Origin: Lentisphaeria bacterium
GTDB lineage: Bacteria > Verrucomicrobiota > Lentisphaeria > Victivallales > UBA1829
Direction: 5' to 3'
DNA: 24,563 nucleotides
NCBI GenBank assembly: GCA_017456805.1
Contig: JAFTIQ010000073.1
Span: forward strand, 1-24,563
In this document: positions 16,330 to 24,439 of the stretch, piece after piece
Numbering within the stretch: position 1 is the first letter of the stretch
Layout of the letters: every line of letters starts with the position of its first letter
Made by a program: the position numbers and the translations under genes
The notes under the pieces: generated by a model
Seen by the model: the letters and a program-made list of their open reading frames with translations, nothing else
What the model was told of the DNA's origin: nothing
The model's database searches: none

Positions 16330-16494
16330 GAGGTGATTTCAAAAGTCTTCAAAAATGTCTGAAAATTCTTGCAGAGATCTGAAAATGGAGCGTTTTCGGT
16401 GGTTACTCAGAGAGTAGCCACGCTCAAACTACCATTTCCAGCTCATCAGCAATCTCTTTTCAGCCAAATTTTGCCGGATTTTTGAAATTACCTC
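16330..16494. mobile_element. MITE-like foldback repeat, copy 2 (complete, 165 bp)
   Basis: The ends are inverted repeats: GAGGTGATTTCAAAA on the left, and on the right the reverse complement of GAGGTAATTTCAAAA (one mismatch). TTGTT flanks both sides directly (16325-16329 and 16495-16499), as a five-base target duplication would. The interior is a long imperfect palindrome centred on a hairpin at 16399-16421 (GTGGTTACTC, loop AGA, GAGTAGCCAC). Further pairings lie outward: GAGC with GCTC, CTGAAAATGG with CCATTTCCAG, AGAGAT with ATCTCT, and CTGAAAA with TTTTCAG. It has no coding capacity. The right end supplies the TAA stop codon of the ygiQ-like gene. A 140-base stretch is 139/140 identical to copy 1. 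Confidence 0.85.
16399..16421. other. Core hairpin of the foldback repeat
   Basis: A ten-base-pair stem (one G-T pair) with loop AGA, the centre of the element's fold. In either transcript direction it would form a stable RNA hairpin just after the ygiQ-like gene. It could act in 3' end protection or pausing. No T run follows directly. Confidence 0.6.
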
Positions 16495-18254
16495 TTGTTA
16501 TGTTTTATTTTATGTTGTTTGATCGCTTTTTTGTCATTTCCGGGAGCAGTATGTTTTCTCCGAAGCATATTTCTCTGTTCCCGCCGTTCCGCCAAACCCC
16601 GGTTGACCTCAATGGGATTTCCTTCCGGATCGACTCCGGCACAGTACATGGCGCATCCCATGGTCATCGGCAGGGGGATATAATCCTGCACCTGACGGGG
16701 ATCCCAGTGGTTCCGCACGAGGAAATCATCCACGACCTTCATCTGTTTCCTGGTGCATCCCGGGAAATTGGAGATGAAATAGGGATCCATAAACTGTTTT
16801 TTTCCGGTTTGACGGTTCACTCTGTCAAAGATCTCGCGGAACTTTTCCATCTCGCCGGGTTTTCCTTTCCGCATCAGACGGAGGACTTCCGGATCCAGAT
16901 GTTCCGGCGCAACCCCGAGATGTCCCGGCGTATGATCCCGGATCACTTTCTCGGTCAATTTCTTCTGAACCAATGCCAGATCCAGCCGCTGTCCGGAGTT
17001 CAAAAGCACTTTTTTGACTCCTTCCATCCCGGTGATCCGCTCCAGCAGTTCCAGCAGCGGTTTTTCATCTGCATGATAATTCGGGCAGAATTCCGGGAAG
17101 AGACAGGAGATGCGTTTGCACTTTTTGCACCGTTCGGGATCCCGGGGGCCATGCTGGAAAATATTTCCGGCAGCTCCGCCCAGATCTGTAATGATCCCTT
17201 TGAAGAAGGGTTGACGCTTCAACTGTTCCACACTGCGTAATATACTCTCTATACTCCTGGAAATCAAGTGGTGTCCGTGATGAACCATAATTCCGCAGAA
17301 AGCGCAGCCGCCCGGACACCCGCGGATCGCCGGAATGGAACATTTCACAATATCCCAAGCCGGAATCAGTTCCTGATAGGACCAGTGCTGCAAACCGGTA
17401 AAAGGCAGATCGCATACCCGGTCATATTCTTCTGTTGTCATAGGGTATTCCGGCGGTTCGATCACAAGCAGCCGTCCGTTGGTCCATTGCAGCAGCCGTT
17501 TCCCGTTCCAGGGATTCATTTCCCGCTCAACAAGTTTGGTTAACTCCATGATCGCCAGACGGTCCGAACAGATCTCCCCGTAAGAGGGAAGAACCACACA
17601 GGATTCATCAACAGGAAACGATTTGCTCTCTTTCCCGCCCAGATAACGGCATGTGCCCCGGAGTCCTTCCAGAGATTTTCCCTCTTTCAAACGTTCAAAG
17701 ATCTTCAGAATAGAACGTTCTCCCATTCCGTAACAGAGCAGATCCGCTTTGGAATCCACCAGAATGGAGGGCCGCATTTTATCCTGCCAGTAATCGTAAT
17801 GAGCCACCCGGCGCAAACTTGCTTCCACGCCCCCTGCGATCACCGGAATTCCGGGAAATGCCTGCCGTGCCAGCTGGGAATAAACAACAGTCGCATGAGG
17901 CGGACACAATCCGGGTTTGCCACCCGGTGCAAACATGTCTTCATGACGGAGCCGGCGTCCGGCAGTATAAAGTTTCACCATGGAATCCATATTTCCGCTG
18001 GTGACGGCGCAGCCGAGAAGGGGCCTGCCGAAACGTTTCAGAGATTCCGGATCTTTCCAATCCGGCTGAGCACAATAACCCACGCGGTATCCGGCATCCA
18101 GAAGAACCCGTCCGATAACTGCCGGTCCTGACATCGGGTGATCCGCATAGGCATCTCCGGAGATCAGAAGAATATCGATGGCATCCCACTTCCGCGCCTT
18201 CATTTCCTCCACAGTCATAGGGAGAAACGCAGTCAGTTTTTCCTGTTTTGTCAT
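16488..18254 (-). CDS. ygiQ: YgiQ-family radical SAM protein
   Basis: A 588-residue cytosolic radical SAM enzyme of the YgiQ/UPF0313 family, whose reaction is not established. The N-terminal part contains the B12-binding-like region seen in this family (DILLISGDAYADHPMSGPAV, then GVEASLRRVAHYDYW). The iron-sulfur motif CxxxCxxC is at C313, C317 and C320 (RGCPGGCAFCG). A second Cys group (CKKCKRISCLFPEFCPNY) follows near 390. MGCAMYC lies near the end, before a Lys/Arg-rich tail. ATG 18254 is chosen because GGGAG sits about six bases upstream. In-frame ATGs at 18269 and 18311 are alternatives, the last overlapping the phosphatase gene. The stop TAA lies inside the terminal repeat of the foldback element, so insertion may have trimmed or replaced the original C-terminus. 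Confidence 0.9.
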   Translation of the reverse strand: MTKQEKLTAFLPMTVEEMKARKWDAIDILLISGDAYADHPMSGPAVIGRVLLDAGYRVGYCAQPDWKDPESLKRFGRPLLGCAVTSGNMDSMVKLYTAGRRLRHEDMFAPGGKPGLCPPHATVVYSQLARQAFPGIPVIAGGVEASLRRVAHYDYWQDKMRPSILVDSKADLLCYGMGERSILKIFERLKEGKSLEGLRGTCRYLGGKESKSFPVDESCVVLPSYGEICSDRLAIMELTKLVEREMNPWNGKRLLQWTNGRLLVIEPPEYPMTTEEYDRVCDLPFTGLQHWSYQELIPAWDIVKCSIPAIRGCPGGCAFCGIMVHHGHHLISRSIESILRSVEQLKRQPFFKGIITDLGGAAGNIFQHGPRDPERCKKCKRISCLFPEFCPNYHADEKPLLELLERITGMEGVKKVLLNSGQRLDLALVQKKLTEKVIRDHTPGHLGVAPEHLDPEVLRLMRKGKPGEMEKFREIFDRVNRQTGKKQFMDPYFISNFPGCTRKQMKVVDDFLVRNHWDPRQVQDYIPLPMTMGCAMYCAGVDPEGNPIEVNRGLAERREQRNMLRRKHTAPGNDKKAIKQHKIKHNKR

Positions 18255-18276
18255 AACATTCTCCCTCATAATCCCC

Positions 18277-19122
18277 TCATGCGAATACTGCAATAATGGT
18301 GACATTGTCACGGGCTCCGCCGCACAATGTTTTTCTGATCAGATGTTCCACGCATTGCTCCGGATCGTAACAGGCTTCCAGTTCCTGCCGGATCTCGTCA
18401 TCAGAAACATGAAGGGTCAATCCGTCAGAACAGAGCAAATAGCAATCTCCGGGCAGATGGTCAACGACTTTGATCTGGGAAGAAACATGCTCTGCCACCC
18501 CGACGGCCCGGGTGATCGTATGACGGAACGGGCTGTTTTCTGCTTCTTCCTGAGAGATTTCCCCTTTGGCAAGCGCTTCTGCAACAAGGGTATGATCTGT
18601 TGAAAGCTGTTCCAGTTCATTGTTCCGGAACCGGTAAACCCGGCTGTCCCCGGCATTGGCAATTACCGCATAGCGGTCGGCAAACTGCAATGCGGCAATG
18701 GTGGTTCCCATGTGTACCCCGAGCGCTTGTCCTTTTTTATAAATCTGTTTGTTTGCTTCCAGAATCGCCTGCGCCAGATGTTCCTGAGCATTTTCCCAGG
18801 TGGTGTCCTGATATCGGGAAGAGAACTCCCGCCAGCTCCGGATCATTTCAGTGATGCAAGCTGCGGATGCAACTTCCCCGTGATCTCCGCCGCCGATCCC
18901 GTCGGCAACAACGGCCAGGGTCAAATGTCCATCCGGTTTACAGCAGCAGGCATAGCAATCTTCGTTATGGACGCGAACCAGCCCGGGCAGAGAATCCCCG
19001 AATACGCTGTCAGCAGGAACTTCATAGAGATCCAGCTTTTCTTTTTTGGGCTTTCTCGGACCTTCTCCGCGTAGGGTGGCAAGGTCGATCGCCTGAGTTG
19101 TTTCGTTGTCCGGAATTTCCAT
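18277..19122 (-). CDS. PP2C-family Ser/Thr protein phosphatase
   Basis: A 281-residue cytosolic metal-dependent phosphatase of the PPM/PP2C family (Stp/PrpC-like), which removes phosphate from Ser/Thr residues of kinase targets. Family motifs are in order: VRVHNEDC near 49-56, VVADGIGGGDHGEVAS near 71-86 (metal-binding Asp and Gly-Gly), ANAGDSRVYRF near 154-165, LLCSDGLT near 230, and DNVTIIAV near the C-terminus (metal Asp). The first 35 residues are a Lys-rich, probably flexible extension. AGGTG lies four bases before the ATG. The gene starts three bases after the epmA stop, so they are probably co-translated. No partner kinase lies in the window. Confidence 0.9.
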   Translation of the reverse strand: MEIPDNETTQAIDLATLRGEGPRKPKKEKLDLYEVPADSVFGDSLPGLVRVHNEDCYACCCKPDGHLTLAVVADGIGGGDHGEVASAACITEMIRSWREFSSRYQDTTWENAQEHLAQAILEANKQIYKKGQALGVHMGTTIAALQFADRYAVIANAGDSRVYRFRNNELEQLSTDHTLVAEALAKGEISQEEAENSPFRHTITRAVGVAEHVSSQIKVVDHLPGDCYLLCSDGLTLHVSDDEIRQELEACYDPEQCVEHLIRKTLCGGARDNVTIIAVFA

Positions 19123-19125
19123 TTT

Positions 19126-20040
19126 TCACCTGTGAGGGAAGGTCACTTCTGCAATATCAGTTGCGCCGCAGAGCACCATGACCAGCCGGTCAAAACCGAT
19201 GGCACATCCGGCAGAATCCGGGATCCCGGCGCGGATCGCTTCCAGAAATTCCACGGGCTGAGGATATTCCGTCAATCCGCAAAGTTTCCGTTTTTCGGCA
19301 TATTCTTCAAAGCGGCGGATCTGTTCCTCTGCATCCACCAGTTCCCCGTAAGCATTGCCCAGTTCGATCCCATTATAATAGACTTCCCACCGTTCTGCAA
19401 GGGTCGGATCTTCCGCTTTTTTCCGGGCAAACGCACCGAAGCGGATCGGATAATCAATGAGAACGCAGGGGATGTTCTGCGGGAGAGCCGGTTCTACTTT
19501 TTCTACGAGAACCTGTTCAAAGAGAGATTCTGTTTCCGCGCATTTATCTGCATCTTCCCCGGCAAATTTCCGGAAGGCATCTCTGACGGAAATGATTTCC
19601 CATTCCGGATGCGGATTGAATACGGATTCCGGCACATTGAGAGAGTCCGCCAGATGCCGGAACAACCCTTTTGTGAACTCCAGCAGCTCCATATAATCCG
19701 TATGAGCCATGTACCATTCCAGCATGGTGAATTCACACCGATGCCGTCTGCCATGTTCCTCAGCCCGGAAACAGGGGGATAATTCATAGATCCGTTCCAT
19801 TCCGGCAGCCAGGAGCCGCTTCATTTCCAGTTCAGGGGAAGAACGCAAAAAAGCCCCGGTCGTCAAACGCGGAGCTTCAATATATTCCTCTATTGCCGGA
19901 GCATCAATGACCACTGGGGTTTCCACCTCCGCGAACCCGTGCTGATGATAATAGGCACGGGTCTGCCGGAGTGCTTCCGAACGGAAGAGGAGGGCGTTGC
20001 AAAGGGACCCCTGATCAACCTTTGCTGACGCGTTCAGCAT
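19126..20040 (-). CDS. epmA: EF-P lysyltransferase (LysRS-like, EpmA/GenX/PoxA)
   Basis: A 304-residue class II aminoacyl-tRNA-synthetase-like enzyme. It lacks the anticodon-binding domain and attaches (beta-)lysine to EF-P. Class II motif 2 is visible as CFRAEEHGRRHRCEFTMLEWY and motif 3 as AIGFDRLVMVLCGA near the C-terminus. ATG 20040 is chosen because AGGTG precedes it by three bases and the N-terminal length then matches known EpmA. The longer frame from 20082 would overlap efp by 68 bases. Even so the start lies inside efp, overlapping its last 26 bases in another frame, which implies translational coupling to its own substrate. No EpmB-like lysine 2,3-aminomutase is in the window. Confidence 0.9.
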   Translation of the reverse strand: MLNASAKVDQGSLCNALLFRSEALRQTRAYYHQHGFAEVETPVVIDAPAIEEYIEAPRLTTGAFLRSSPELEMKRLLAAGMERIYELSPCFRAEEHGRRHRCEFTMLEWYMAHTDYMELLEFTKGLFRHLADSLNVPESVFNPHPEWEIISVRDAFRKFAGEDADKCAETESLFEQVLVEKVEPALPQNIPCVLIDYPIRFGAFARKKAEDPTLAERWEVYYNGIELGNAYGELVDAEEQIRRFEEYAEKRKLCGLTEYPQPVEFLEAIRAGIPDSAGCAIGFDRLVMVLCGATDIAEVTFPHR

Positions 20041-20584
20041 ATTCACCTGTACGGGTATCGATCTTGATGGTGTCGCCGACATTGATGAAGAGGGGAACCA
20101 TGAGTTCGTAACCGTTATCCACTTTTGCGGGCTTCATCACGTTGGAGGAAGCTGTATCACCGCGTGCACCGGGTTCCGTTTCGGTGACTTCACGGATCAG
20201 CCAGGTGGGAAGGGTGATATCAATGGGGGTGCCATTGAAGAAAAGTGCGGTGCAGAGTGCATCGGGTTCCAGGAACCAGACTTTTTTACCAAGCTGTTCT
20301 GCGGTGATGCGGATTTCATCATAGGTTTCAGAATCGCTGAACACATAGTCATCGCCTTCATTGTAGATGTAATGCATTTCGCGTTCTTCCAGATTGGGTT
20401 CATCCACTTTATCCACAGGACGGAAGGTTCTGTCCATTCCCGCGCCGGTCATAAGGTTTTTCAGACGGCAGCGGTAAAGAGCGGTTCCTTTGCCGGGTTT
20501 GCAAAATTCAAATTCGGTAATCACCCAGGGCTGACCATCAATTTCGATCTTCAGTCCTTTTTTCAGATCTGATGCACTGTACAT
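20015..20584 (-). CDS. efp: Translation elongation factor P
   Basis: A 189-residue factor that relieves ribosome stalling at polyproline. The KOW-like first domain has FCKPGKGTALYRCRLKNLMTG, which places the modifiable lysine at K32 in the KPGKG loop. Two OB-fold domains follow, with DYVFSDSETYDEIRI and a C-terminal GDTIKIDTRTGEYAERV signature. A lysine here plus epmA directly downstream supports lysylation rather than rhamnosylation. It is the first gene of the efp-epmA-PP2C-ygiQ run. GGAAGAAG precedes the ATG, and a candidate promoter lies at 20632-20659. Confidence 0.97.
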   Translation of the reverse strand: MYSASDLKKGLKIEIDGQPWVITEFEFCKPGKGTALYRCRLKNLMTGAGMDRTFRPVDKVDEPNLEEREMHYIYNEGDDYVFSDSETYDEIRITAEQLGKKVWFLEPDALCTALFFNGTPIDITLPTWLIREVTETEPGARGDTASSNVMKPAKVDNGYELMVPLFINVGDTIKIDTRTGEYAERVSKG

Positions 20585-20631
20585 GTTTCTTCTTCCTTTG
20601 TTAAATTCGGTTTTCTACAATAAAACTTCTT

Positions 20632-20659
20632 AATATAGCATGTTTTCAAAGTTTTTCAA
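20632..20659 (-). promoter_or_regulatory. Candidate promoter of the efp operon
   Basis: On the minus strand, TTGAAA (20654-20659), 16 bases, then TATATT (20632-20637), with TG one base before the -10 as an extended element. The leader would be about 40 bases. Similar TTGAAA and TTGAAAAA words repeat around it, so the exact -35 is uncertain. Confidence 0.5.
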
Positions 20660-20734
20660 GTTTTTCAAAAAGAAATTTAATGAAAGCATACATTCGTGCC
20701 GCTCCGGATAAAAAATGGATGCAAATATTCCGGC

Positions 20735-20755
20735 ATGTCGCACTTTTTGGGACAT
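20735..20755 (+). promoter_or_regulatory. Dyad upstream of the -24/-12 promoter, possible activator site
   Basis: ATGTC (20735-20739) and GACAT (20751-20755) form an inverted repeat spaced by 11 bases, centred about 77 bases upstream of the predicted start. Sigma-54 promoters need an upstream-bound AAA+ activator, and such dyads are common sites. No activator gene lies in the window. Confidence 0.4.
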
Positions 20756-20795
20756 TTTGGCACAGTTGGGGCGTTCCTTCCCGTTCAAACCGGGA

Positions 20796-20812
20796 TTGGC
20801 ACGATTTTTGCT
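20796..20812 (+). promoter_or_regulatory. Sigma-54 (-24/-12) promoter of htpG-dnaJ
   Basis: TTGGCACG-ATTT-TTGCT matches the sigma-54 consensus (TGGCACG-N4-TTGCW) at every defined base. The GG (20798-20799) and GC (20810-20811) are exactly ten bases apart. The predicted start is near 20822, leaving a leader of about 30 bases that contains AAGGAG (20840-20845) before the htpG ATG. No CIRCE-like dyad or obvious sigma-70 promoter is apparent in the same stretch. Confidence 0.75.
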
Positions 20813-20853
20813 AATAAACCTTGCATGAAAACAAAACATAAGGAGTTATTTTT

Positions 20854-22752
20854 ATGGAAAACAGAGTATTTCAGACAGAAGTCAAACAGCTTTTGCACAT
20901 GATGATCCATTCGATTTATTCGAACAAAGAGATCTTTCTCCGCGAATTGATCGCCAATGCCGCCGATGCTATCGATAAGGCAAGATTCGAAGCCCTTACC
21001 AATCCCGATTTCGCTCAGGATTGGGAAATCCGCATCAGCCCCGATAAAACAGCAGGAACTCTCACCATCTCCGATAACGGGATCGGGATGACCAGAGAGG
21101 AAATCATCGAAAACCTCGGAACCATCGCCCATTCCGGTACCAAAGCATTCATGGAAGCAATGCAGAATGCGAAAGAAGGTCAGAGCTCTCCGGAACTCAT
21201 CGGACAGTTCGGTGTCGGTTTCTATTCCGCATTCATGGTCGCTGATAAAGTCACTGTGGAAACCTGTAAAGCTGGAACCAAAGAATCCGTCCGCTGGGAA
21301 TCCAACGGCGAAGAATCTTTCACCGTGGCTGAGGGCTCCCGCGATTCTCAGGGAACTTCAATTACCCTTCATCTCAAAGATGACGCGAAAGAATTCCTCG
21401 AAAACTGGCAGATCTCCACAATCGTCAAAAAATATTCCGACTTTATCGAACATCCCATCAAGATGATGGAATCCTCCAAGGATAAAGATGGGAAGGAAAC
21501 CATTGAAGATCGCGTCCTGAACTCTCAGACAGCCATCTGGCTCCGTCCACAGTCCGATGTCAAAGACGATGAATATATCTCTTTCTATAATCATCTGACC
21601 GGACATTATGATGAACCGGTTTCCCGGATCAATTACAGTGCGGAAGGGGCTTCCGAATTCAAAGCTCTGCTTTTCATCCCCTCTCAGTGTCCCTTTGATT
21701 TCAATTTCCCCGGAAGAAAACGCAATGATCTTCAGCTCTATATCCGCAGAGTATTTATTTCCGATGACTGCAAAGGGCTGCTCCCAAACTACCTGCGCTT
21801 TGTCGCCGGAGTCGTGGATTCCTCTGATCTCCCGTTGAACATTTCCCGGGAAACCTTGCAGGATAACCCCATGATCGGAAAGATCAACAAGGCAATTACA
21901 AAACGCGTCCTTACAGAATTGGATAATCTTCTGAAGAACAAACGGGAAGAATATACAGAATTTTTCAAGAATTTCGGCCCGCTGCTCAAAGAAGGGACTC
22001 ATGAAGATTATGCCAATGCAGAAAAACTCCGCAATCTTCTGCTCTTCGAAACCATGAATAAACCCGCAACGGAATATTCCACTCTGAAAGAATATATTGC
22101 GGCAATGCCCGGAGATCAGAAAGAAATCTATTACATGACCGGTGACAGCCGCGAATATATGGAAGCATCTCCCCACATCGAAAGCTTCAAAAAAGCCGGT
22201 TATGATGTCCTGATGCTTCATGAACCCATTGATGAATGGGTGGTTCAGGCAATTCCTGAATTTGACGGCAAAAAGCTGGTTTCTGTGGCAAAGGCAAAGA
22301 TCTCTGCAGATTCCGCCGCTATGAAAGAATTGAACGAAAAGGCGGAAAAAGCCGCAAACGAACAGGGCGGAAAAGATCTGATTTCCAAAGTCAAAGAAGT
22401 CCTCGCAGATAAAGTCAAAGATGTCCGTTTCTCCGGAGCTATGACCGAAAGCGTCAGCCGCCTTTCCGGCGAGGAAAATGATCCCAGCCCTCACATGCAG
22501 CGGATCATGAAAGCCCTGAATCAGCCCGTGGTGGAAGTCAAACGGATTCTGGAACTGAACCCCTCTCATCCGCTGATCGAAGGGTTGACCAAGCTGGTGG
22601 AAAAAGATGCGGCAAATCCGAAAGTCGCGGAATATGCCGAACTCCTGTTCGATCAGGCTCTCCTTGCAGAAGGAAGTCCTTTGCCGGATCCCGCTAAATT
22701 CGCAAAACGTGCAGCCGCACTGATGGCGCAGAGCATTGAAAAAGAGATCTGA
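20854..22752 (+). CDS. htpG: Chaperone HtpG (Hsp90)
   Basis: A 632-residue cytosolic dimeric ATP-driven chaperone. The GHKL ATPase domain (about 1-220) shows [13 protein letters not shown] with E31, N35 and D38, DNGIGM at 74-79, and [17 protein letters not shown] near 113-129. The middle domain has the catalytic-loop segment [12 protein letters not shown] near 330-341. The C-terminal dimerisation region ends with a normal HtpG tail. Length is typical. AAGGAG lies nine bases before the ATG. It is followed two bases later by dnaJ. The nearest upstream promoter is the -24/-12 element at 20796. Confidence 0.98.
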   Translation: MENRVFQTEVKQLLHMMIHSIYSNKEIFLRELIANAADAIDKARFEALTNPDFAQDWEIRISPDKTAGTLTISDNGIGMTREEIIENLGTIAHSGTKAFMEAMQNAKEGQSSPELIGQFGVGFYSAFMVADKVTVETCKAGTKESVRWESNGEESFTVAEGSRDSQGTSITLHLKDDAKEFLENWQISTIVKKYSDFIEHPIKMMESSKDKDGKETIEDRVLNSQTAIWLRPQSDVKDDEYISFYNHLTGHYDEPVSRINYSAEGASEFKALLFIPSQCPFDFNFPGRKRNDLQLYIRRVFISDDCKGLLPNYLRFVAGVVDSSDLPLNISRETLQDNPMIGKINKAITKRVLTELDNLLKNKREEYTEFFKNFGPLLKEGTHEDYANAEKLRNLLLFETMNKPATEYSTLKEYIAAMPGDQKEIYYMTGDSREYMEASPHIESFKKAGYDVLMLHEPIDEWVVQAIPEFDGKKLVSVAKAKISADSAAMKELNEKAEKAANEQGGKDLISKVKEVLADKVKDVRFSGAMTESVSRLSGEENDPSPHMQRIMKALNQPVVEVKRILELNPSHPLIEGLTKLVEKDAANPKVAEYAELLFDQALLAEGSPLPDPAKFAKRAAALMAQSIEKEI

Positions 22753-22754
22753 CC

Positions 22755-23888
22755 ATGGATTATTACGAACTTTTGGGCGTAGACCGCTCCGCTGATACCG
22801 CTGAGATCAAAAAAGCTTACCGGAAACTTGCTATCAAGTATCATCCGGACCGGAATCCGGACAATCCGGAGGCGGCTGAGAAATTCAAAGAGATCTCAAA
22901 GGCATACGAAATCCTCTCCGATGACGAAAAACGCCCCCTGTATGATCAGTATGGCGAAGATGCGTTCAAAGCCGGCGGAATGGGCGGCGGGGGCGGCGAT
23001 CCCTTCGATATCTTCAACAGCTTCTTCGGCGGCGGAAGTCCCTTCGATGGATTCTTTGGCGGCGGACAGCGCAGACCTTCTCCCAACGCCCCTCAGGATG
23101 GCAATGATCTCCGTTACAGACTCTCCATCCGGTTCGAGGATGCGGTCAACGGATTGGATAAAACAATCGAATTCCATCGGATGGCGGCTTGCCCGAAATG
23201 CAACGGTTCCGGTTGCGCCGAAGGTTCTAAAAATGTCACTTGCCGCCGTTGCGGCGGACGCGGGCAGATCGGTGTTTCTCAGGGATTCTTTACCGTAATG
23301 CATACCTGTCCCGAGTGTGACGGACGGGGCGTTGTCCCTGAAAAAAAATGTCATGCCTGCGGCGGAAAGGGCCAGACTCAGGTCCAGCGGAAAGTTTCCA
23401 TTCATATTCCCCCCGGAGTCGATACCGGAAACCGTTTGCGTGTTCCCGGCGAAGGCGAACCGGGGCTCAGAGGCGGTCAGAATGGAGATCTTTATGTGGA
23501 AATCGAAGTCGCTGAACATGACTTGTTCCAGCGGGAAGGAAACAATATTTATTGTGAAGTCCCCATTGACTTCCCCACGGCTGCACTCGGCGGAAAAGTG
23601 GAGGTCCCGACTGTTTGCGGAAAAACGGAATTGGAGATCCCCCCCGGAACGCAGACCGGCGACAAGTTTACCCTGAAAGAAAAAGGTATGCCTTCCTTGC
23701 GTGGCGGCCGCAGAGGAAATCATTATGTTTCCGTGTTTGTAGAAGTCCCCAGAGGCTTGAAATCGGAACAGAAAGACCTGCTGCGAAAATATGCGGAAAC
23801 CTTTGCATCGTCCGCCACCAGAACAGAGGAGCATCCGAAATATGCCTCATTCTGGGACAAAGCAAAAGAATTTATCGGATTGGATTGA
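22755..23888 (+). CDS. dnaJ: Chaperone DnaJ (Hsp40, type I)
   Basis: A 377-residue co-chaperone that stimulates the DnaK ATPase and binds unfolded proteins. The J domain (1-70) has HPD at 30-32. A Gly/Phe-rich linker (about 75-115) contains repeated FFGGG. Four zinc motifs follow: [24 protein letters not shown] and CHACGGKG (about 149-215). Two C-terminal beta domains come next ([17 protein letters not shown], then [18 protein letters not shown]). It starts two bases after htpG with only a weak GAGAT ribosome site, so translation is probably coupled. dnaK and grpE are not in the window. An intrinsic terminator follows. Confidence 0.98.
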   Translation: MDYYELLGVDRSADTAEIKKAYRKLAIKYHPDRNPDNPEAAEKFKEISKAYEILSDDEKRPLYDQYGEDAFKAGGMGGGGGDPFDIFNSFFGGGSPFDGFFGGGQRRPSPNAPQDGNDLRYRLSIRFEDAVNGLDKTIEFHRMAACPKCNGSGCAEGSKNVTCRRCGGRGQIGVSQGFFTVMHTCPECDGRGVVPEKKCHACGGKGQTQVQRKVSIHIPPGVDTGNRLRVPGEGEPGLRGGQNGDLYVEIEVAEHDLFQREGNNIYCEVPIDFPTAALGGKVEVPTVCGKTELEIPPGTQTGDKFTLKEKGMPSLRGGRRGNHYVSVFVEVPRGLKSEQKDLLRKYAETFASSATRTEEHPKYASFWDKAKEFIGLD

Positions 23889-23900
23889 TCCGATTTTTAG

Positions 23901-23929
23901 AGCTCCGGGAGCGATTCCGGAGCTTTTTT
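23901..23929 (+). terminator. Intrinsic terminator of htpG-dnaJ
   Basis: AGCTCCGG and CCGGAGCT form a perfect eight-base stem with an eight-base loop, followed by a run of six T. It begins 12 bases after the dnaJ stop. Confidence 0.9.
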
Positions 23930-24088
23930 ATTTAACAGAATTTTTCCTTAAAAACAGGGAATTTCTTGGACAGGAGTGCCTGAAACTGGCTGGATGATAA
24001 AGGGAATTTCTGTTTTGATCAGCTTGCATTTTTACGGTGTTTGCGATATATTATTTTTGTAGGTAATTAAACACAGGAGATATATCAA
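23930..24088. other. Intergenic region before the VOC gene
   Basis: About 160 bp without a supported gene. GGGAATTTCT occurs twice (near 23957 and 24002). Only the promoter-like element at 24024-24052 and the AGGAG ribosome site at 24075-24079 stand out. Confidence 0.5.
24024..24052 (+). promoter_or_regulatory. Weak sigma-70-like promoter of the VOC gene
   Basis: TTGCAT (24024-24029), 17 bases, then TATATT (24047-24052). The -35 matches consensus at three of six positions, the -10 at five of six. The leader would be about 30 bases, ending in AGGAG before the ATG. Confidence 0.35.
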
Positions 24089-24439
24089 ATGAAATTTCGC
24101 ATGGTCCACAATAATTTGAACGTTTTTGATCTTGACAAGAGCATCAAATTTTATCAGGATGCCTTTGATATGCACGAAGTCCGCCGCATCAACGCTAAAG
24201 ACGGTGCATTTATCATTGTTTATCTTGAAGACGGCAACAGCACTCATCAGTTGGAATTGACCTGGCTGCGTGATTGGGAACGCCCTTACGATCTTGGAGA
24301 CAATGAATTTCACTTGGCATTCAAGGTTGATGATTACGAAGCTGCCCACAAACGTCATGAAGAAATGGGCGTGATTTGCTATGAAAATCCCGAAATGGGA
24401 ATTTATTTTGTGAACGATCCGAACGGCTGTGCTGCCTAA
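24089..24439 (+). CDS. Glyoxalase I-like VOC protein, C-terminus shortened
   Basis: A 116-residue vicinal-oxygen-chelate protein resembling lactoylglutathione lyase, which isomerises methylglyoxal-thiol adducts. Two beta-alpha-beta-beta-beta units are visible. Three of the four usual metal ligands are present: H7 (MVHNNLNV), E56 (HQLELTW) and H75 (NEFHLAF). The fourth, a Glu in the final strand (normally NDP-G-YWIEI or similar), is missing because the frame stops right after NDPNGCAA. One frame over, the DNA from 24429 reads VLPKR, which resembles the usual family ending and suggests a small indel. It may be inactive, or the break may be a sequence error. Its own promoter and AGGAG site are intact. 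Confidence 0.8.
   Translation: MKFRMVHNNLNVFDLDKSIKFYQDAFDMHEVRRINAKDGAFIIVYLEDGNSTHQLELTWLRDWERPYDLGDNEFHLAFKVDDYEAAHKRHEEMGVICYENPEMGIYFVNDPNGCAA

Noticed and set aside
1..16494. Composite transposon bounded by the two repeat copies
   Set aside because: No transposase lies between them, and the enclosed genes include housekeeping folC and tolB. Independent insertions explain the pattern better.
20041..20082. Longer epmA start at 20082
   Set aside because: It deepens the overlap with efp to 68 bases and adds residues not expected in EpmA. ATG 20040 has an AGGTG site and the expected N-terminal length.
20756..20790. Second TGGCAC word (TTTTGGCACAG) as another sigma-54 promoter
   Set aside because: No TTGC element lies at the required spacing downstream, so only the 20796-20812 site fits.
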